From contig OZ023214.1 in NCBI GenBank assembly GCA_963995525.1, forward strand, positions 47,554,560 through 47,618,559: DNA of 64,000 nucleotides. Reading direction: 5' to 3'. The position numbers were made by a program, and so were the translations under genes. Positions 11,471-23,870 of the stretch are shown piece by piece. Below the pieces are notes generated by a model. It did no database searches. It was not told the DNA's origin and saw nothing but the letters and a program-made list of their open reading frames with translations. This DNA comes from Escarpia spicata (taxonomy: Eukaryota > Annelida > Polychaeta > Sabellida > Siboglinidae). Each line of letters opens with the position of its first letter. Position 1 is the first letter of the stretch.

Positions 11471-12210
11471 GAAGCAAATCCCACGCGATAACACGTCTAT
11501 TTTCCTGAAAACGGAGGGATTTGACGCGATAACACGTCTATTTTCCTGAAAACGGAGGAGATGGGGTGCGATAACACGTCTATTTTCCTGAAAACGGAGG
11601 GATTTGACGCGATAACACGTCTATTTTCCTGAAAACGGAGGAGGTGGGGTGCGATAACAGGTCTATTTTCCTGAAAACGGAGGGATTTGACGCGATAACA
11701 CGTCTATTTTCCTGAAAACAAAGGAGATGGGGTGCGATAACACGTCTATTTTCCTGAAAACGGAGGGATTTGACGCGATAACACGTCTATTTTCCTGAAA
11801 ACGGAGGAGGTGGGGTGCGATAACAGGTCTATTTTCCTGAAAACGGAGGGATTTGACGCGATAACACGTCTATTTTCCTGAAAACAAAGGAGATGGGGTG
11901 TGATAACACGTCTATTTTCCTGAAAAAGGAGGGATTTGATGCGATAACACGTCTATTTTCCTGAAAAAGGAAGGAATTGACGCGATAACACGTCTATTTT
12001 CCTGAAAACGGAGGGATTTGACGCGATAACACGTCTATTTTCCTGAAAACGGAGGAGATGGGGTGCGATAACACGTCTATTTTCCTGAAAAAGGAAGGAT
12101 TTGATGCAATAACACATCGAATTTTCTGGAATTCCATCTTTTTGACGGATTCTTACGCGATGATACGTCTATTTTCCTGAAAAGGAAGGAATTGACGCGA
12201 TAACACGTCG
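11471..12210. repeat. 41/42-bp satellite array, about 17 copies
   Basis: Units begin GCGATAACACGTCTATTTTC and continue CTGAAAACGGAGG. Two spacer types, ATTTGAC and AGATGGGGT or AGGTGGGGT, often alternate, giving a higher-order period of about 83 bp. Late copies (after 11930) are more divergent and use AAGGAAGGAATTGAC. This is the third central block of the foldback-like element. Confidence 0.9.
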
Positions 12211-12782
12211 AACCGTACTCTCGTGTGATGTGTCATCCGTCCTATATGTAGTCTACATTTCGTATACATTACTTCAGATAAAACGGTCTCCGTTGAATTT
12301 ATAAGCCTTTTGTTATAAATTACGCCTTACTATAACACCACATATTGGACACGTCATCGTCAAACAAATAACGGGTCGGTTCCTTGGCGAAGCCTCGGCA
12401 AACGGATCATGCAATCTCGTGAGTGTTCGGTATATGTTATTTTATTCAAAAAAAGTGGTCGCGTACCTTTGCGATAAAAATGGCCTATGCTTTAACCCGG
12501 GATAAACATTCGAAAAGTGGTCGGATACCTTTGCGATAAAAACGGCCTATGCTTTAACCCGGCCGTTCACTGGTACAAAATCCCTATCCTTTAACCCGGC
12601 CGTTCACTGGAGGAAAAGTCCTATCTCTCCCATGTTAAAAATCCCTATCCTTTAACCCGGCCGTCAACTGGGTGCAAAATCCCTATCTCTTAACATGGGT
12701 TTCCTCCGGAACAACTCATTCGGTGCACGGTACACGGTACACCACCTCTATTACTACTCCCATCACCCCCCCACCCCGTCAT

Positions 12783-12968
<186 letters not shown>

Positions 12969-13536
12969 CTATTACCAAAAAATACAATAATTCCAAGTGT
13001 TCCATGATACGCTAGGTCGATTAAAGTTACATTAATTAGTTATTAGTTTTGTGCATGTTCTAGAATTTTATTATATAAATGCAAAGGTAATTGTTGTTCC
13101 ACATTGCACCTATTTGCTTCGTGTTTACAATGTGTTAAGAAAACAGTATGACAACATTTACAATTGATGGATTTCGCGACTGTCCTAATCAGTATCAGTC
13201 AAAATTTAACGCTAAATAATATACACTGGATGAACGTACATATACGTAGGGCTCTGGCTACCTGTTCGTAAAGTTAGTCTGTGTACGTATAACCCGTTGC
13301 TAACATATAAGAAGCCCTGACGTCTCCCCCGAAAAACTTACTTCGGGACATGCGCATTAAGGATCGTTGCGGCAGTATTTTTCAGCGGCAGGATTTTTCG
13401 CTACAGCGCAACATGTTATATAGAACAATTGTTATTTTTTATATTGCCGTATTATGGTATAATGCTCCATTAACAAGCCGTTGGCACAGATAGCCATAAA
13501 ACACAACAGTAACATGACCGCTACGCCCTACCGTAC

Positions 13537-13800
13537 CGCCAGCGTTGATGTCCATAGTTGAAGTCGCGAGAAACGAACTCCCCGGACGTTTTCGCGGTCG
13601 CAGGCAGCGACTCGAGACAGGGCAGCGACTCGGGCAGAGCGAAGGTGAACACCTGCGTGTCGAAGCTGTCGTCGAGACGCACGAACCTCAGCAGTCTGGC
13701 CATGTCCCTCTCGGCCCGACCGCAGCAGACCAGGAAGACCGCCGTCTCGCTGGCTACACCTTCCGCCCGCCGCACTTTATTGAATCGATCTCCAGGAGAG
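13537..13800 (-). CDS. MATH (TRAF-homology)-like protein, upstream exon
   Basis: The minus-strand frame, locally richer in G+C, includes TAVFLVCCGRAERDMARLL, FDTQVFTFALPESLPCL and SGEFVSRDFNYGHQRWR. It ends at a GTACGG donor (GT at 13536-13535) within the Arg codon. Joining to the acceptor at 7735 restores the frame and gives a continuous MATH-like beginning (SxEFxSRxFxYGxxRWRV). The upstream limit is uncertain: an in-frame stop lies near 13835 and the acceptor was not fixed. The 5801-bp intron to the next exon is nearly all foldback-like element (about 5274 bp). Family assignment is inferred from the residue pattern. Confidence 0.5.
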
Positions 13801-15984
13801 CTCGTTAGATTCCAACACCGTCATTCTAAACGCCCGTGTTGACGGCCGCTCATGTTGAGTGCATGTAATCACCGTCGGCTAGTCGAGAAACACCCGCGGG
13901 CAATCGATGTGCGTCTAGTCGCCGTTTTTTCTTCAATCGTTGATGGAAAGATGATTGGGAAACAGATCGACAATCGATGTCATCGGATTCGCAGATGTCG
14001 TTTCTTGCACCGAATACCTGATCGAACGACAATTCATGCGTGTGAAAGGTTACCATCAAAAATCCAATCGTCGGAGTCGATAATCCGGTAATGCGAAGCG
14101 ATGGGTATAGGTACACATTAAATGAACACGCAGGTGTGGTCTCCACAATGGTCCATTAATGGTGTGGGTTAAGAGCCTCGGTCGTATGCCTCGTCTGCGA
14201 CCACCGTCCCGTTGAACCAACCGGGAGCTTTGTCAGGCTGCGCAGTGCCGTCTCTCCTGCCTATTGGCTCGGCCTCAGCGTGACAGCTGGCGACTCACAG
14301 AGGCCGCAGATATGTCCCCGATTACCCTCGCTATGTCACACGCAGGTGTCGCGCGATCATCGCTTTTATACTCGCTTGAACTGTTCAGAATAAGACGCAG
14401 TAAGCCAGGTAGAAATTGCGTCGCCAACACAAGCAGGTCTCGGTGGAGACGATGTTTGGCGATTTCGAGATTAATTAAATATACTTCGTACCTGATTAGG
14501 ACTAAGTCTGTCCCCTGAGATTCGTCGGACCATTAGAGTCAAGCGGTCTACCAGATTAAGATTGACCGCTTCCGTGACGGACATACGTGATTAAGTCAAT
14601 TGTCAAAACATCAACACTTCAAAAAATGAACCGAAGTCACTTATCATGTTGTATTCGTTTGTTTTTGTTGCAGCTATGTTTGTTTCATGTCTATGTCACT
14701 AAGCAAAATACACAACATGCTGTAAAGTATCCATACCAATTACAGTCGGTATATTTTTTCTTGGAAACAAAACTTTAAGCATGTCTCCAGACCGGTTATG
14801 GTTACATCTTAGTACCGTTTTTGTATAACTGTTCTTGGCAACAGCTTTTAAATAATTATGTTACTCACCTACATTTATAGGTGATCACCCAGGGCATTGA
14901 AACCCATAAAATATGTTCTGACGTTATGCTGATGTTCAGGCAGTCGTATCGTTGACTGTTCTATTGTTCTTTAGAAGTTTAGTTGTTTAAAACGTTTTAA
15001 CAGCATTGACATCTAAAAGCTACAAGCATAAGATTGTATATGGATCGGGAAGGCTTTGGCTTATCGCGAGTCCAACAATTTCCACGTTTCGTCGGAGTTG
15101 ATAGACGAGAACGAAGATATGCAAGTGCGCATTTTTGCTGTTTTCCTAGATATCACACCGGACACGCTGATAACGGGAAACTACAGACGCACGGAGATAT
15201 CGATCATGTCAGATCAAGCATGACGAACGAGAACCGGTTAGAGAACAAAACGCTATCGGCCAACGGGACAATGCGGTTGTTTCCTTCGGGCCGTCGAAAC
15301 ATGTACATCGTCGTGGCGGCTCGCTAAAGGCGTGTGCATTATTTATGCTGTTGACTCGGCCCGCTTGGATGCCCGCGTGAAAGGGATGGTATTGACTCCG
15401 TTGTTGCTTGTCATGGCAACGCGACGGGCGTGGTTACTGTGTGTACTGTCAACTGTCGCGATCCTTCCGATCGCGACTGGAGATCGTAATCATCAACCGC
15501 GGAACTGACTGAGTAGTACGTTGTTCGTCAATCGATACAAACCTGGGATTTTAATAATACCATTTGTGTACCATTTCTTTCGAGTTTTGGTAGGGGAGAT
15601 AGAGTATAGTGTAGTTATCACTTCCTGACAGAAAAATACCCATGGTGCCCCCGTCCCCCCTATGTAGGGTTTGCGTCTTTTCTGACGAGAAAGAAAAAAC
15701 CCTAAGTCCTTTCTTTCTTCTTAAATCTTGTTAAATCGTCACAAAATAGAAATCACAATCATCAAAAGAGTTGACAAGATAAATAACAACAAATGGCGAA
15801 CTGATTAATTGGTTTGTCGCTCATCTGCACAAATCTAGAAATACTAAAAACTGGATTCAATTGCACCGCCGTCCATCTAACATTTGGAAAAGACCCTCTT
15901 TGGAAAGCAGCTTAGAAATACCTTTTGTGAAACGCGGGAAAGGCAACAACGAAAGTAAGATTAACAAAAAAATCAGATAGAAGT
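13801..15984. other. Unassigned stretch, locally G+C-richer
   Basis: No exon could be confirmed. 13850-14500 and 15030-15500 have more CpG and G+C than their surroundings and contain overlapping frames of up to 98 codons on both strands without recognised motifs. A CpG-rich promoter or further exons of the MATH-like minus-strand gene are possible but unsupported. Confidence 0.4.
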
Positions 15985-16340
15985 GTTTACAATAATGAAT
16001 GGTTGTGAAAATATTGATAGAAATATTTTTTTCTCAGTTATGAAAGATAGAAGGACTAGAGGACATGAAGTTACACTAGTAAAGGAGCAGTGTAGATTAG
16101 ATATAAGAAAGTTCTCATTTTCACAAAGGACAGTAAATGAATGGAACAGATTATCTGCTGATTGTGCAGGTGCTAGTAGCGTGAATATGTTTAAAACATA
16201 AAATCGACACATACCTCAGAAAGGCGGGATACACATAAAATGGTAAAAAGGATAAAAGGGTCGGACTCTCGATAAGCCAAAGGGCTTCCTTGTCCACCTG
16301 CCACCTAGAGTTAATTAACTGAGTGGCAATCTTGTTAAAT
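15985..16340 (+). mobile_element. LINE 3' fragment: RT C-terminal tail plus 3' UTR (family with RTRGHE motif)
   Basis: The frame from 15983 reads through RRTRGHEVTLVKEQCRLD, then IRKFSFSQRTVNEWNRLS and ASSVNMFKT before a stop. This R-T-R-G-H..K....LD.RK..FSQR..N.WN.L pattern is a typical C-terminus of CR1-group non-LTR reverse transcriptases. The 3' UTR includes GATAAGCCAAAG and CAATCTTGTTAA, also found in a second copy at 27790-28050. The rest of the reverse transcriptase is missing. Confidence 0.75.
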
Positions 16341-16494
16341 CTTGTTAAAACTGTTACGAAAACAACAACGTTGGCCAGAGTGCGGACAGTCTGCAACACG
16401 ATTACCCGGACAACACCACAGAGAGGTGGGTCATTAATCTGGCGGATAGACAGTTAGACTGGCGAAGTCAGTCTGTTGACGAAAGGGTTAAATT

Positions 16495-18190
16495 TTGCGG
16501 TTACCCCACAGAGCCCCCCGCTCCCCCCTCGTTGACGATCTGATCACGGCAACAGAAATGACATGTAAAAACATCAACGGGAAACACAGGGCCGACGGGT
16601 TAAGAAGTGATGTAGCTAAATCCGTTGTGAAACACAGATCCAAGCAGAACAGATCTAATATATCACTGGAAGAGAGGAAAACACTGCAAACTTTGAGGAG
16701 GGACAGGACGATCAAGATGCTACCAGCAGACAATGGTAGGGCAACAGTGATTATGAAGGCCACATAATACGATGCAAAGATGGCGGGTCTACAAGCAGAT
16801 GTCATCACCATGAAAAATTGAAAAGGGATCCCACCAGAGTATACAAAAATAACCTAGTCTACACCATGAAAGAATGGAAAGGGACGACAAAGACTATATC
16901 GGATGCCCTGTACCATAGGATCTACCCAACATCAGAAGCAGTGCCAACATTCTACGGATTACCGAAAATCCACAAGGATAACGTACCATTAAGACTCATC
17001 GTTTCAAATATAGGCAGCATAACGTACAAAACTGTACTTAGCTACAATTCTAGGCCCAATGGTTGGAAAAAAAGGAACATTTTGTGAAAAACAGCGCACT
17101 ATTTGTCAAGAAAATCAAAGAGCTGGAAGTTCCACCAGGGATTTGATGTGACAGCTCTGTTCACTAGTATCCCAGTGACAGAGGCAGTATCGGTAATCAA
17201 GGACCGATTAAATCAGGACAAGACACTGAAAGACAGATGTGAACAATCAGTAGACCAGATCACCACACTGTTAGAAATCTGTCTAAACACAACATATTTC
17301 AGTTGTAATGGGGTGTTCTACAAGCAGAAGAAGGGCGCGGCCATGGGTTCACCGGTGTCCCCGATAGTGGCGAACCTGTACATGGAACATTTTGAAGAAA
17401 GATTCATCAGAGAAACACCTCAACCTCCAGACATCTGGCTGAGATATGTGGATGACACATTCACAGTGCTACAAGAGTGTGAAGTGGAGCAGTTCACATC
17501 ATCTGAATTCAATGGACAACAACATCAAGTTCACCGTAGAACCAGAACATGACAACACCTTAGCCTTTCTAGACACTTGTATATGTCTGAAGGACGATGG
17601 ATCAACCACGGTCAAGGTATATCGGAAGACAGTATTTGAACCCATTAGAACACAAACGATCAGTTGTGAGGACACTCTTCCAAAGGGCAGACAGTTTGGT
17701 AACTCGAGGAGGATAAGACCAAAGTGGTGGAGCACATCAAGAAAGTCCTAAAAATTAACGGTTACAAACTTTGGATGTTTAACATCACACAACCAAAGAG
17801 AAATAAGGAGAATGTCAACACCAACGATACCAACAAAAAACAGCATGCCATAGGTCTACCCTATATCAGTAAGTTGTTTGAACAATTGGTAAGGATTTTC
17901 AAGTCCTACGACATACCTGTGTACCACAAACCGGTCAACACCCTGATGTCCCTGCTGGTACATAAAAAAAAAAAAAAGCAGACAAGGCAGCAAAGTGTGG
18001 GGTCGTATATGACATCCAAGGCCCAGAATGCGACCAACACTACATAGAAGAAACAGCGAGGGCATTGGGCACACGATTTAAATTTCTATCGTGTCGCCAA
18101 CCCCTATCAGCGATAAGTGAACACAAGTTGAACACAGGCCAACAGTGTAAGACAAACCGTAAGACCTGTCTCCGCGACGCATTTGGTTGA
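16495..18190 (+). mobile_element. Penelope-like element (RT plus GIY-YIG remnant), frameshifted
   Basis: Plus-strand fragments follow Penelope-like order: LPADNGRATVIM; LKRDPTRVYKNN then FYGLPKIHK and [65 protein letters not shown] (catalytic YVDD intact); a [10 protein letters not shown] block; then VYDIQGPECDQHYIEETARA, matching the GIY-YIG endonuclease start with Glu in place of the usual Gly in YIGET. Pieces lie in different frames (ORF breaks near 16765, 17087, 17550, 17750 and 18047), and the copy stops within the endonuclease near 18190. A poly-A-like run interrupts 17967-17978. The element is non-functional. Assignment to a GIY-YIG-bearing, Neptune-like branch is inference. Confidence 0.85.
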
Positions 18191-18903
<713 letters not shown>

Positions 18904-19595
18904 CGCGTATATTTTGGTGCGTGCGTGTATGTGTGTGGTGTGTATGTGCACGCGCGCGCTAACATCTGTTCGCTAACGGTTACGTGTTTGCGTGCGCGTA
19001 TGTGACTATGTGTGCGTGTGTGTGCAAAACATTGCATCAGCTTTAAGTCCTAAAAAGAAAAAAGAATAACGAGCAAGAGAGGGTCTCGAAGTAAAGGTCC
19101 GCTCGAGACGTCCTATCATCACGATACTTTTGGCCAAAGGACTGTCAGGGGTGGACAATTATTATTGTTGCTCAAAGTTATATTTCTGTTACAATTGCAC
19201 AGCCTCCGTGTCCACTTCTATGAGCAGGTCTCGTGTTGCACTCCTCCGGCAGGATATGCTGGCTGTACCATGTATAAATAAATAAGTATCGAATCAATGT
19301 TACTAATGGTCATTATGTCGTGAAAGGTCACTTCACGGTGGCTACGGAGGGATTCAACACACACAGAAGAAATCGCACAGGTGAAAATGTGTACACAACA
19401 CAACACACACGAACCCAACCAAAAAATGACTGAGACCCCGAATATCGCTCACGGCGCAGCGCACATGGTCGCTACACATCAGCGTTGTCAATGACATTAT
19501 CATGCTAAACTGAACTGTGATAATAGTGCCGAATTTAATCAACAGTCATCTTGCTGTCATTTATTTGTTTACGGATAAATAACAAACACAATGGC

Positions 19596-20089
19596 ATGTT
19601 TATGTCGCCAATACCGACCATGGACTGGTCTAGTGGCGACATGGCTGAGGCACCGGGGCTATTCAAGCAGAAAATGACTCTGTTCCTGGACGATAAAAGC
19701 ATCACAGACGATGTGGCAAAGCCCAATGGTAAATGTGTTGGGGCATAGGAAATGAAGGTCTGAAACGACTTTACATTGGGGAAACACCAAACGGCACCTG
19801 CATCTGGCGCAACCGAAGTCACCTTCGTGATGTGACCACACAGGGAAGGTCAGTGTTAATGAGTTTTGCAGATGAAGAGTACAGCAGCAACAACGCCCAA
19901 TCAAGCAGGCAAAACAAACACCAAACACGGGAGTCAAGGGCTAGTGATAAGTGCAACACAGCAAATGAGAAAGAACTGAACATTTGCGAAAGACCGATCA
20001 CACGTTCATGCCCAGAGAAACAGAGTGGACGATGACGTGCGAACCAGATGTGGAAGAGTCGTCAGACGTCCAACACGATATGACATTTA
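19596..20089 (+). pseudogene. gag-pol remnant of the LTR retrotransposon
   Basis: The ATG at 19596 opens a frame with MDWSSGDMAEAPGLFKQKMT followed by LFLDDKSITDDVAKPNGK. The DW...D.AEAF.LFKQ.M pattern is the amino-terminal signature of many animal Ty3/gypsy-type Gag proteins; here Pro replaces the usual Phe of AEAF. A frame change near 19745 continues the match (EGLKRLYIG). The end, DVRTRCGRVVRRPTRYDI then a stop, is the usual R-x-R-x-GR.V.RP.RY tail of pol. The enzymatic middle is lost. Confidence 0.6.
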
Positions 20090-20387
20090 AACGAGTTGTG
20101 TTGTAAGGAGCAAAATAATCCCCAAGACGATAGGACTGTCTAATCCGATGACCGCTTTACACGTGTTAGTTTCTAGCAAACAGAGACGTTAATTCATCTA
20201 TACAATTGTCAAAGTCTGTACTTTTGCAATTGCATATTGCAATGCGTAATAATTTCACACTTATATTTGTTCTTATTTGTGTTAAAACCGGAGCGATGTT
20301 GTAATATCAACTTTACGGTAACAAGTTAGTGCCGCTCTCTTCCGGCTGACTGTACCTTGTACGAATAAATAAGTATCGAATAAATGT

Positions 20388-23300
20388 TAGGGGAAGGTGG
20401 GGCAAGTCAACGATGTTAAGGCTTTTTTTAGAGCTGAACGTCAATATTACATTTGTCAATTACAATTCCTACACCAAATTAAACTTCGTTATCTTAGACA
20501 TCAACGAACACAATATAAAAGTGTCAATGTTTATTTTAGCTACTGAAAAATAAAAAATAAAAATGGTCTGCAAATTCGCCACCTTGCCCCACCCCTGGGG
20601 CAAGTTAACAACCACCATGGGGCAAATTGACGAGGGGGACAGCATACAAAAGATTACATTATCCACATTACATTTATAATCTGAACGACAAGAAAAATAT
20701 ACATTTGACTGCACGTTTGGATAAAATCTGGGTCTATGTTAGGTTAAATTTAGTTGAATCATTTTATAATTAAAAATAAAAAAAACACATCTTGCTAAAC
20801 ATAAAATCCATGTAACGTAGTGGTAACCTGTAGCTGTAAGTTTAAAATTGGATGTCAAACCTATAGTGCGTGGCACTATAACTAGAAGAAAATGTCTCAA
20901 CCTTTAGGCCAGGTGCAGTTTAACAATAATCACATATATATTGGCCGACACCTTCATAATTTGAGCATGCTTCGTGCCACCATTGCTCATACTCTGCACA
21001 CGCTATCCAATCCTCAAACGGCGGCTCTCCATATTCCGTGTAACATGCGGGGCACAACACCCTTTTCGTGCTGGACGAATGCGGTTTTTCGTTATTTTCT
21101 TTGCTTGAACGTCGAGTCTGGTTTGTCGTCTCTTCGCGCTTTTGCCTGTTTCTGTTTTTCTTTTCATCTTGGTCCCTCTCCCGTTGACTGTTCTTTGCCC
21201 GTCTCTGTTCAAGTTTTAGTTTCTTGTTCTGTTCTTTCTCGTATTGTTCTTTCTCCTTGGTCTCAAGAGCAGCCTTTAGTGGGGAATCGGTAATTACGCA
21301 GGAGGAAATTTTCTTGCGACTCCTGTTGCCTACATGTGGTTGCACATTCGGAAGAGGCCGAATGCCCCAAGGTGACACACCTTTGGTAGGGTGTAATATC
21401 GGCTGTATCTGATGTTGCTGCGCTGGTGACTGCGACTGGCGTGGCTGTTGTGGCTGCGCTGATTGTCCTGGCTGCTCTGACTGTTTAGGCTGCACTGGCT
21501 GTTGTTGCTGCGTTAGCTGTTGTGGCTGCGCTGGCTGTTGTGGCTGCGCTGGCTGTTGTGGCTGCGTTAGCTTTTGTGGCTGCGCTGGCTGTTGTGGCTG
21601 CGTTAGAGGCTCTGGCGGTTGTGGCTGTTGTGGCTGCACTGGCTGCTGTGGTTTATCTGGCTGCAGTGACTGTTGTGGCTGCACTGGTTGCACTAGCTGC
21701 GTTGGCTGCTGTAGCTGCGCTGGTTGATGTGGCTGCTGTAGCTGCGCTGGTTGCTGTGGCTGCTCTGGCTGCGCGGGCTGTTGTGGCTGCCCTGGCTGCG
21801 CGGGCTGCTGTGGCTGCTGCAGTGGGGGTGGAAGGTCGCGATCCGTACTTGCAGCAGGGGCAAAATCTGCATCCGAAAATGTCATGGAGTTATATGGCTC
21901 AATACCACTGGCTTCAAAGCCTCTGACAGCGTTTCCTATGGTGGCTGCTTTCAGATAAGCTGCACCTAACAAAGCCCCGACCTCTCTGTCCGTGATCGAC
22001 CATCATGATGACCCCGTTTTCCCTACAGTAATTTATGCTGGCTAGGGAAATGTGTGATGCATGGTTATCTACGAGCAAAAGCACTTTGTTATCACGAGAA
22101 CACTTGACATGGTCCACAAAATGTTCGAGGTAGAGAACGAAGGTGTCAGTCGTCATCCATCCTGTCTGTTGTGCTACACCTTTGGTCCCTGGCGGACATC
22201 CGTTCATCAATTCCGGTCTCATCCTCACTCTTGGGAAGATTAAGAATGGTGGAACGTATACACCACCAGCACTGATGCCACAGACCAACGCGATGTTCTT
22301 TCCTCTTTCAGCAGACACTATTTTCGCCACACGTTTCGCCCCGTTAGGTGACAAAACTCTTGGTAATTTTGTTGGCACTGTGGATAGACCAGATTCGTCA
22401 TCATTGAATATCTGATGAGCAGTGAAGTTGTTGTCCTCTCTAACCTTTCGTAAGATGTTAAAGAATTTGCCCACTTCAACCTTGTTGAATCCCATCGCTC
22501 GACTAATTGATGTGGCCTCTGGAGCCCTGAGACTAATGTTGTATTTATTCCTGAATGTTCGCAACCAATCCATTCCAGTCATTTTTGTGTGCTTGTTGAA
22601 GCGGTGCGGCAGGTGATTTTGCTCTGCGAAGTCGTAGACGAGCCTTCTGCATTGGATGGTGTTAAGACCGAAACTTCTGTCACTGATTTTGGTGATATAA
22701 TCTCTCAACTAGTTCAGCTTCTCTACGGTAAAGACACTCCGAAAACGACCCCCGTGAACTGGCAGATCCTACAACAGAATAAACACATTACTGCGGCTAC
22801 TAACACAATGGGGCAGGGAGGGGGGCAGGAATATAAAATAACACATAAGGGTCCCCCAAGCCACAAAAACTGACAGTTCACGAAAATTATGCGCCCCTGA
22901 ATTCAGCTTAGGCCCTAGCTAAGCATTAAAACTCCAATATAAAGTTATACCTATTGTATTGTATGTGCAATTATAATTCAGTTTTGCTCACCTCTGCCTT
23001 TGCTTTCAAGTAATGACGCAGCATGGGCTCTGGAATGCCATAATTCGCTGCCGCCATGTTGCACAACATATTTTCTTCACGAACGGCATGCATGGAAGCA
23101 ATCATCCCATCTTCAGACCATGACCCCCTGTTTGTTTTTCGCTGGTAATGTCGTACCATCTATAGGTTAGAATAAACATTAAAATGATTTTATTATTTAC
23201 GAAGATAAATCAAATTGATCAGCAATGGACCCGGAAGGGGAGGGGTGTTCTTGGGGGATCCCCTTCCCCTGTGGCTAATGTTATGGTGGTCAAAGGACAA

Positions 23301-23837
23301 AATAGGGCGCATAGCTACTATAGGTTCTATATATATCCCCCCTCAATAAAACTAACGATTTATACTCTCTGGCAACACACCTAGATCCGTTCCTGTTCAT
23401 ACATTCATAGTTTGGGACGGAATGGGACAAAATGACGAATTCGCCAACTTGCCCTGGTCATCTTGCCCAGCACTGCCATTTTTACAGCACCCCCTCCACG
23501 CCCGTTCAGATGTTTGGGAATTTCGACTAATTACTCTGGGGTGTTGCGTTACAATATACCGCTGTAATATAACACGTCTGAGAAACGCTTACTACACGAT
23601 CATCAGTTGTAGAGTCTTATTAACTAATTTCTAATTCTTAGTACAAAAGTCAACAAAATGAATTTACCTCGCTAAAATTGTCCGTATCGTGCCGATCACG
23701 TTCAAACTTGCAGACAAGTTGCGCGCGCACTTGGTGACGTCAATGGGAGACATCAGTGCTACCATCTAGTGCACAATTTTAAACTAATGCAAATTCGTTA
23801 TCTTGCCCGCTTCGCCAACTTGCCCCGCCTTCCCCTA
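20388..23837 (-). mobile_element. pogo/Tigger-like DNA transposon, TA target duplication
   Basis: Terminal inverted repeats read inward TAGGGGAAGGTGGGGCAAGT on the left and TAGGGGAAGGCGGGGCAAGT on the right, one difference in 20. The outermost TA on each side fits the TA duplication of the Tc1/mariner-pogo superfamily. The flanks, joined without the element, restore the LTR sequence seen intact at 19285-19335. The motif GGGGCAAGTTAAC and variants recur subterminally (20597-20609, 20619-20630; inverted near 23441-23455). The transposase gene inside runs on the minus strand. Confidence 0.85.
20920..23159 (-). pseudogene. pogo-like transposase pseudogene (HTH-psq, DDE, Pro/Gln-rich, PHD-like)
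   Basis: Exon 1 (23159-22992) encodes a pipsqueak-type helix-turn-helix with GSWSEDGM and MAAANYGIPEPMLRHYLK, ending at a GTGAGC donor. Exon 2 begins at 22768 and is broken by an in-frame TAG at 22711-22709. It continues with GLNTIQCRRLVYDFAEQN, FNDDESGLSTVP (first catalytic Asp region), SAERGKNIALVCGISAGG and VLLLVDNHASHIS (second Asp). After VIMM near 22010 a deletion with frame change joins to SITDREVGALLGAAYLKAA, removing the expected third acidic residue. Then come a long Gln/Pro-rich tract and a C-terminal zinc-binding PHD-like motif (CPACYTEYG...DWIAC..WWHEACSNYEG...YICDYC). The architecture is that of pogo/Tigger (CENP-B/jerky-type) transposases. The copy is dead. Confidence 0.85.
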
Positions 23838-23870
23838 CTGCTGGTCGTTATGTCGTGAAAGGTCACTTCA

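Larger units (their letters stand above)
19260..23870 (+). mobile_element. Decayed Ty3/gypsy-like LTR retrotransposon, split by a pogo-like element
   Basis: The ends of two LTRs are recognisable: 19265-19335, and 20351-20389 continued at 23838-23870. Both carry AAATAAGTATCGAAT, then TTATGTCGTGAAAGGTCACT, and end TTCA. Between them are a leader (19336-19595), a gag start (MDWSSGDMAEAPGLFKQKMT), and about 350 bp later a pol-type C-terminus (DVRTRCGRVVRRPTRYDI, stop at 20089). Most of gag and all of protease, RT and integrase are deleted. The pogo-like insertion lies inside the right LTR. The LTR 5' boundaries and the host target duplication were not resolved. Confidence 0.65.

Noticed and set aside
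10933..11494. Long Thr-His-Ser-Leu repeat frames on the minus strand
   Set aside because: Three-frame translation of the GTGA tetranucleotide array; no unique coding sequence.
9545..12210. CRISPR-like direct repeats
   Set aside because: Units are contiguous without unique spacers, in animal DNA; these are satellites.
21522..21926. Plus-strand Ala/Val/Leu-rich frame resembling a membrane protein
   Set aside because: Antisense shadow of the Gln/Pro-rich linker of the pogo-like transposase.
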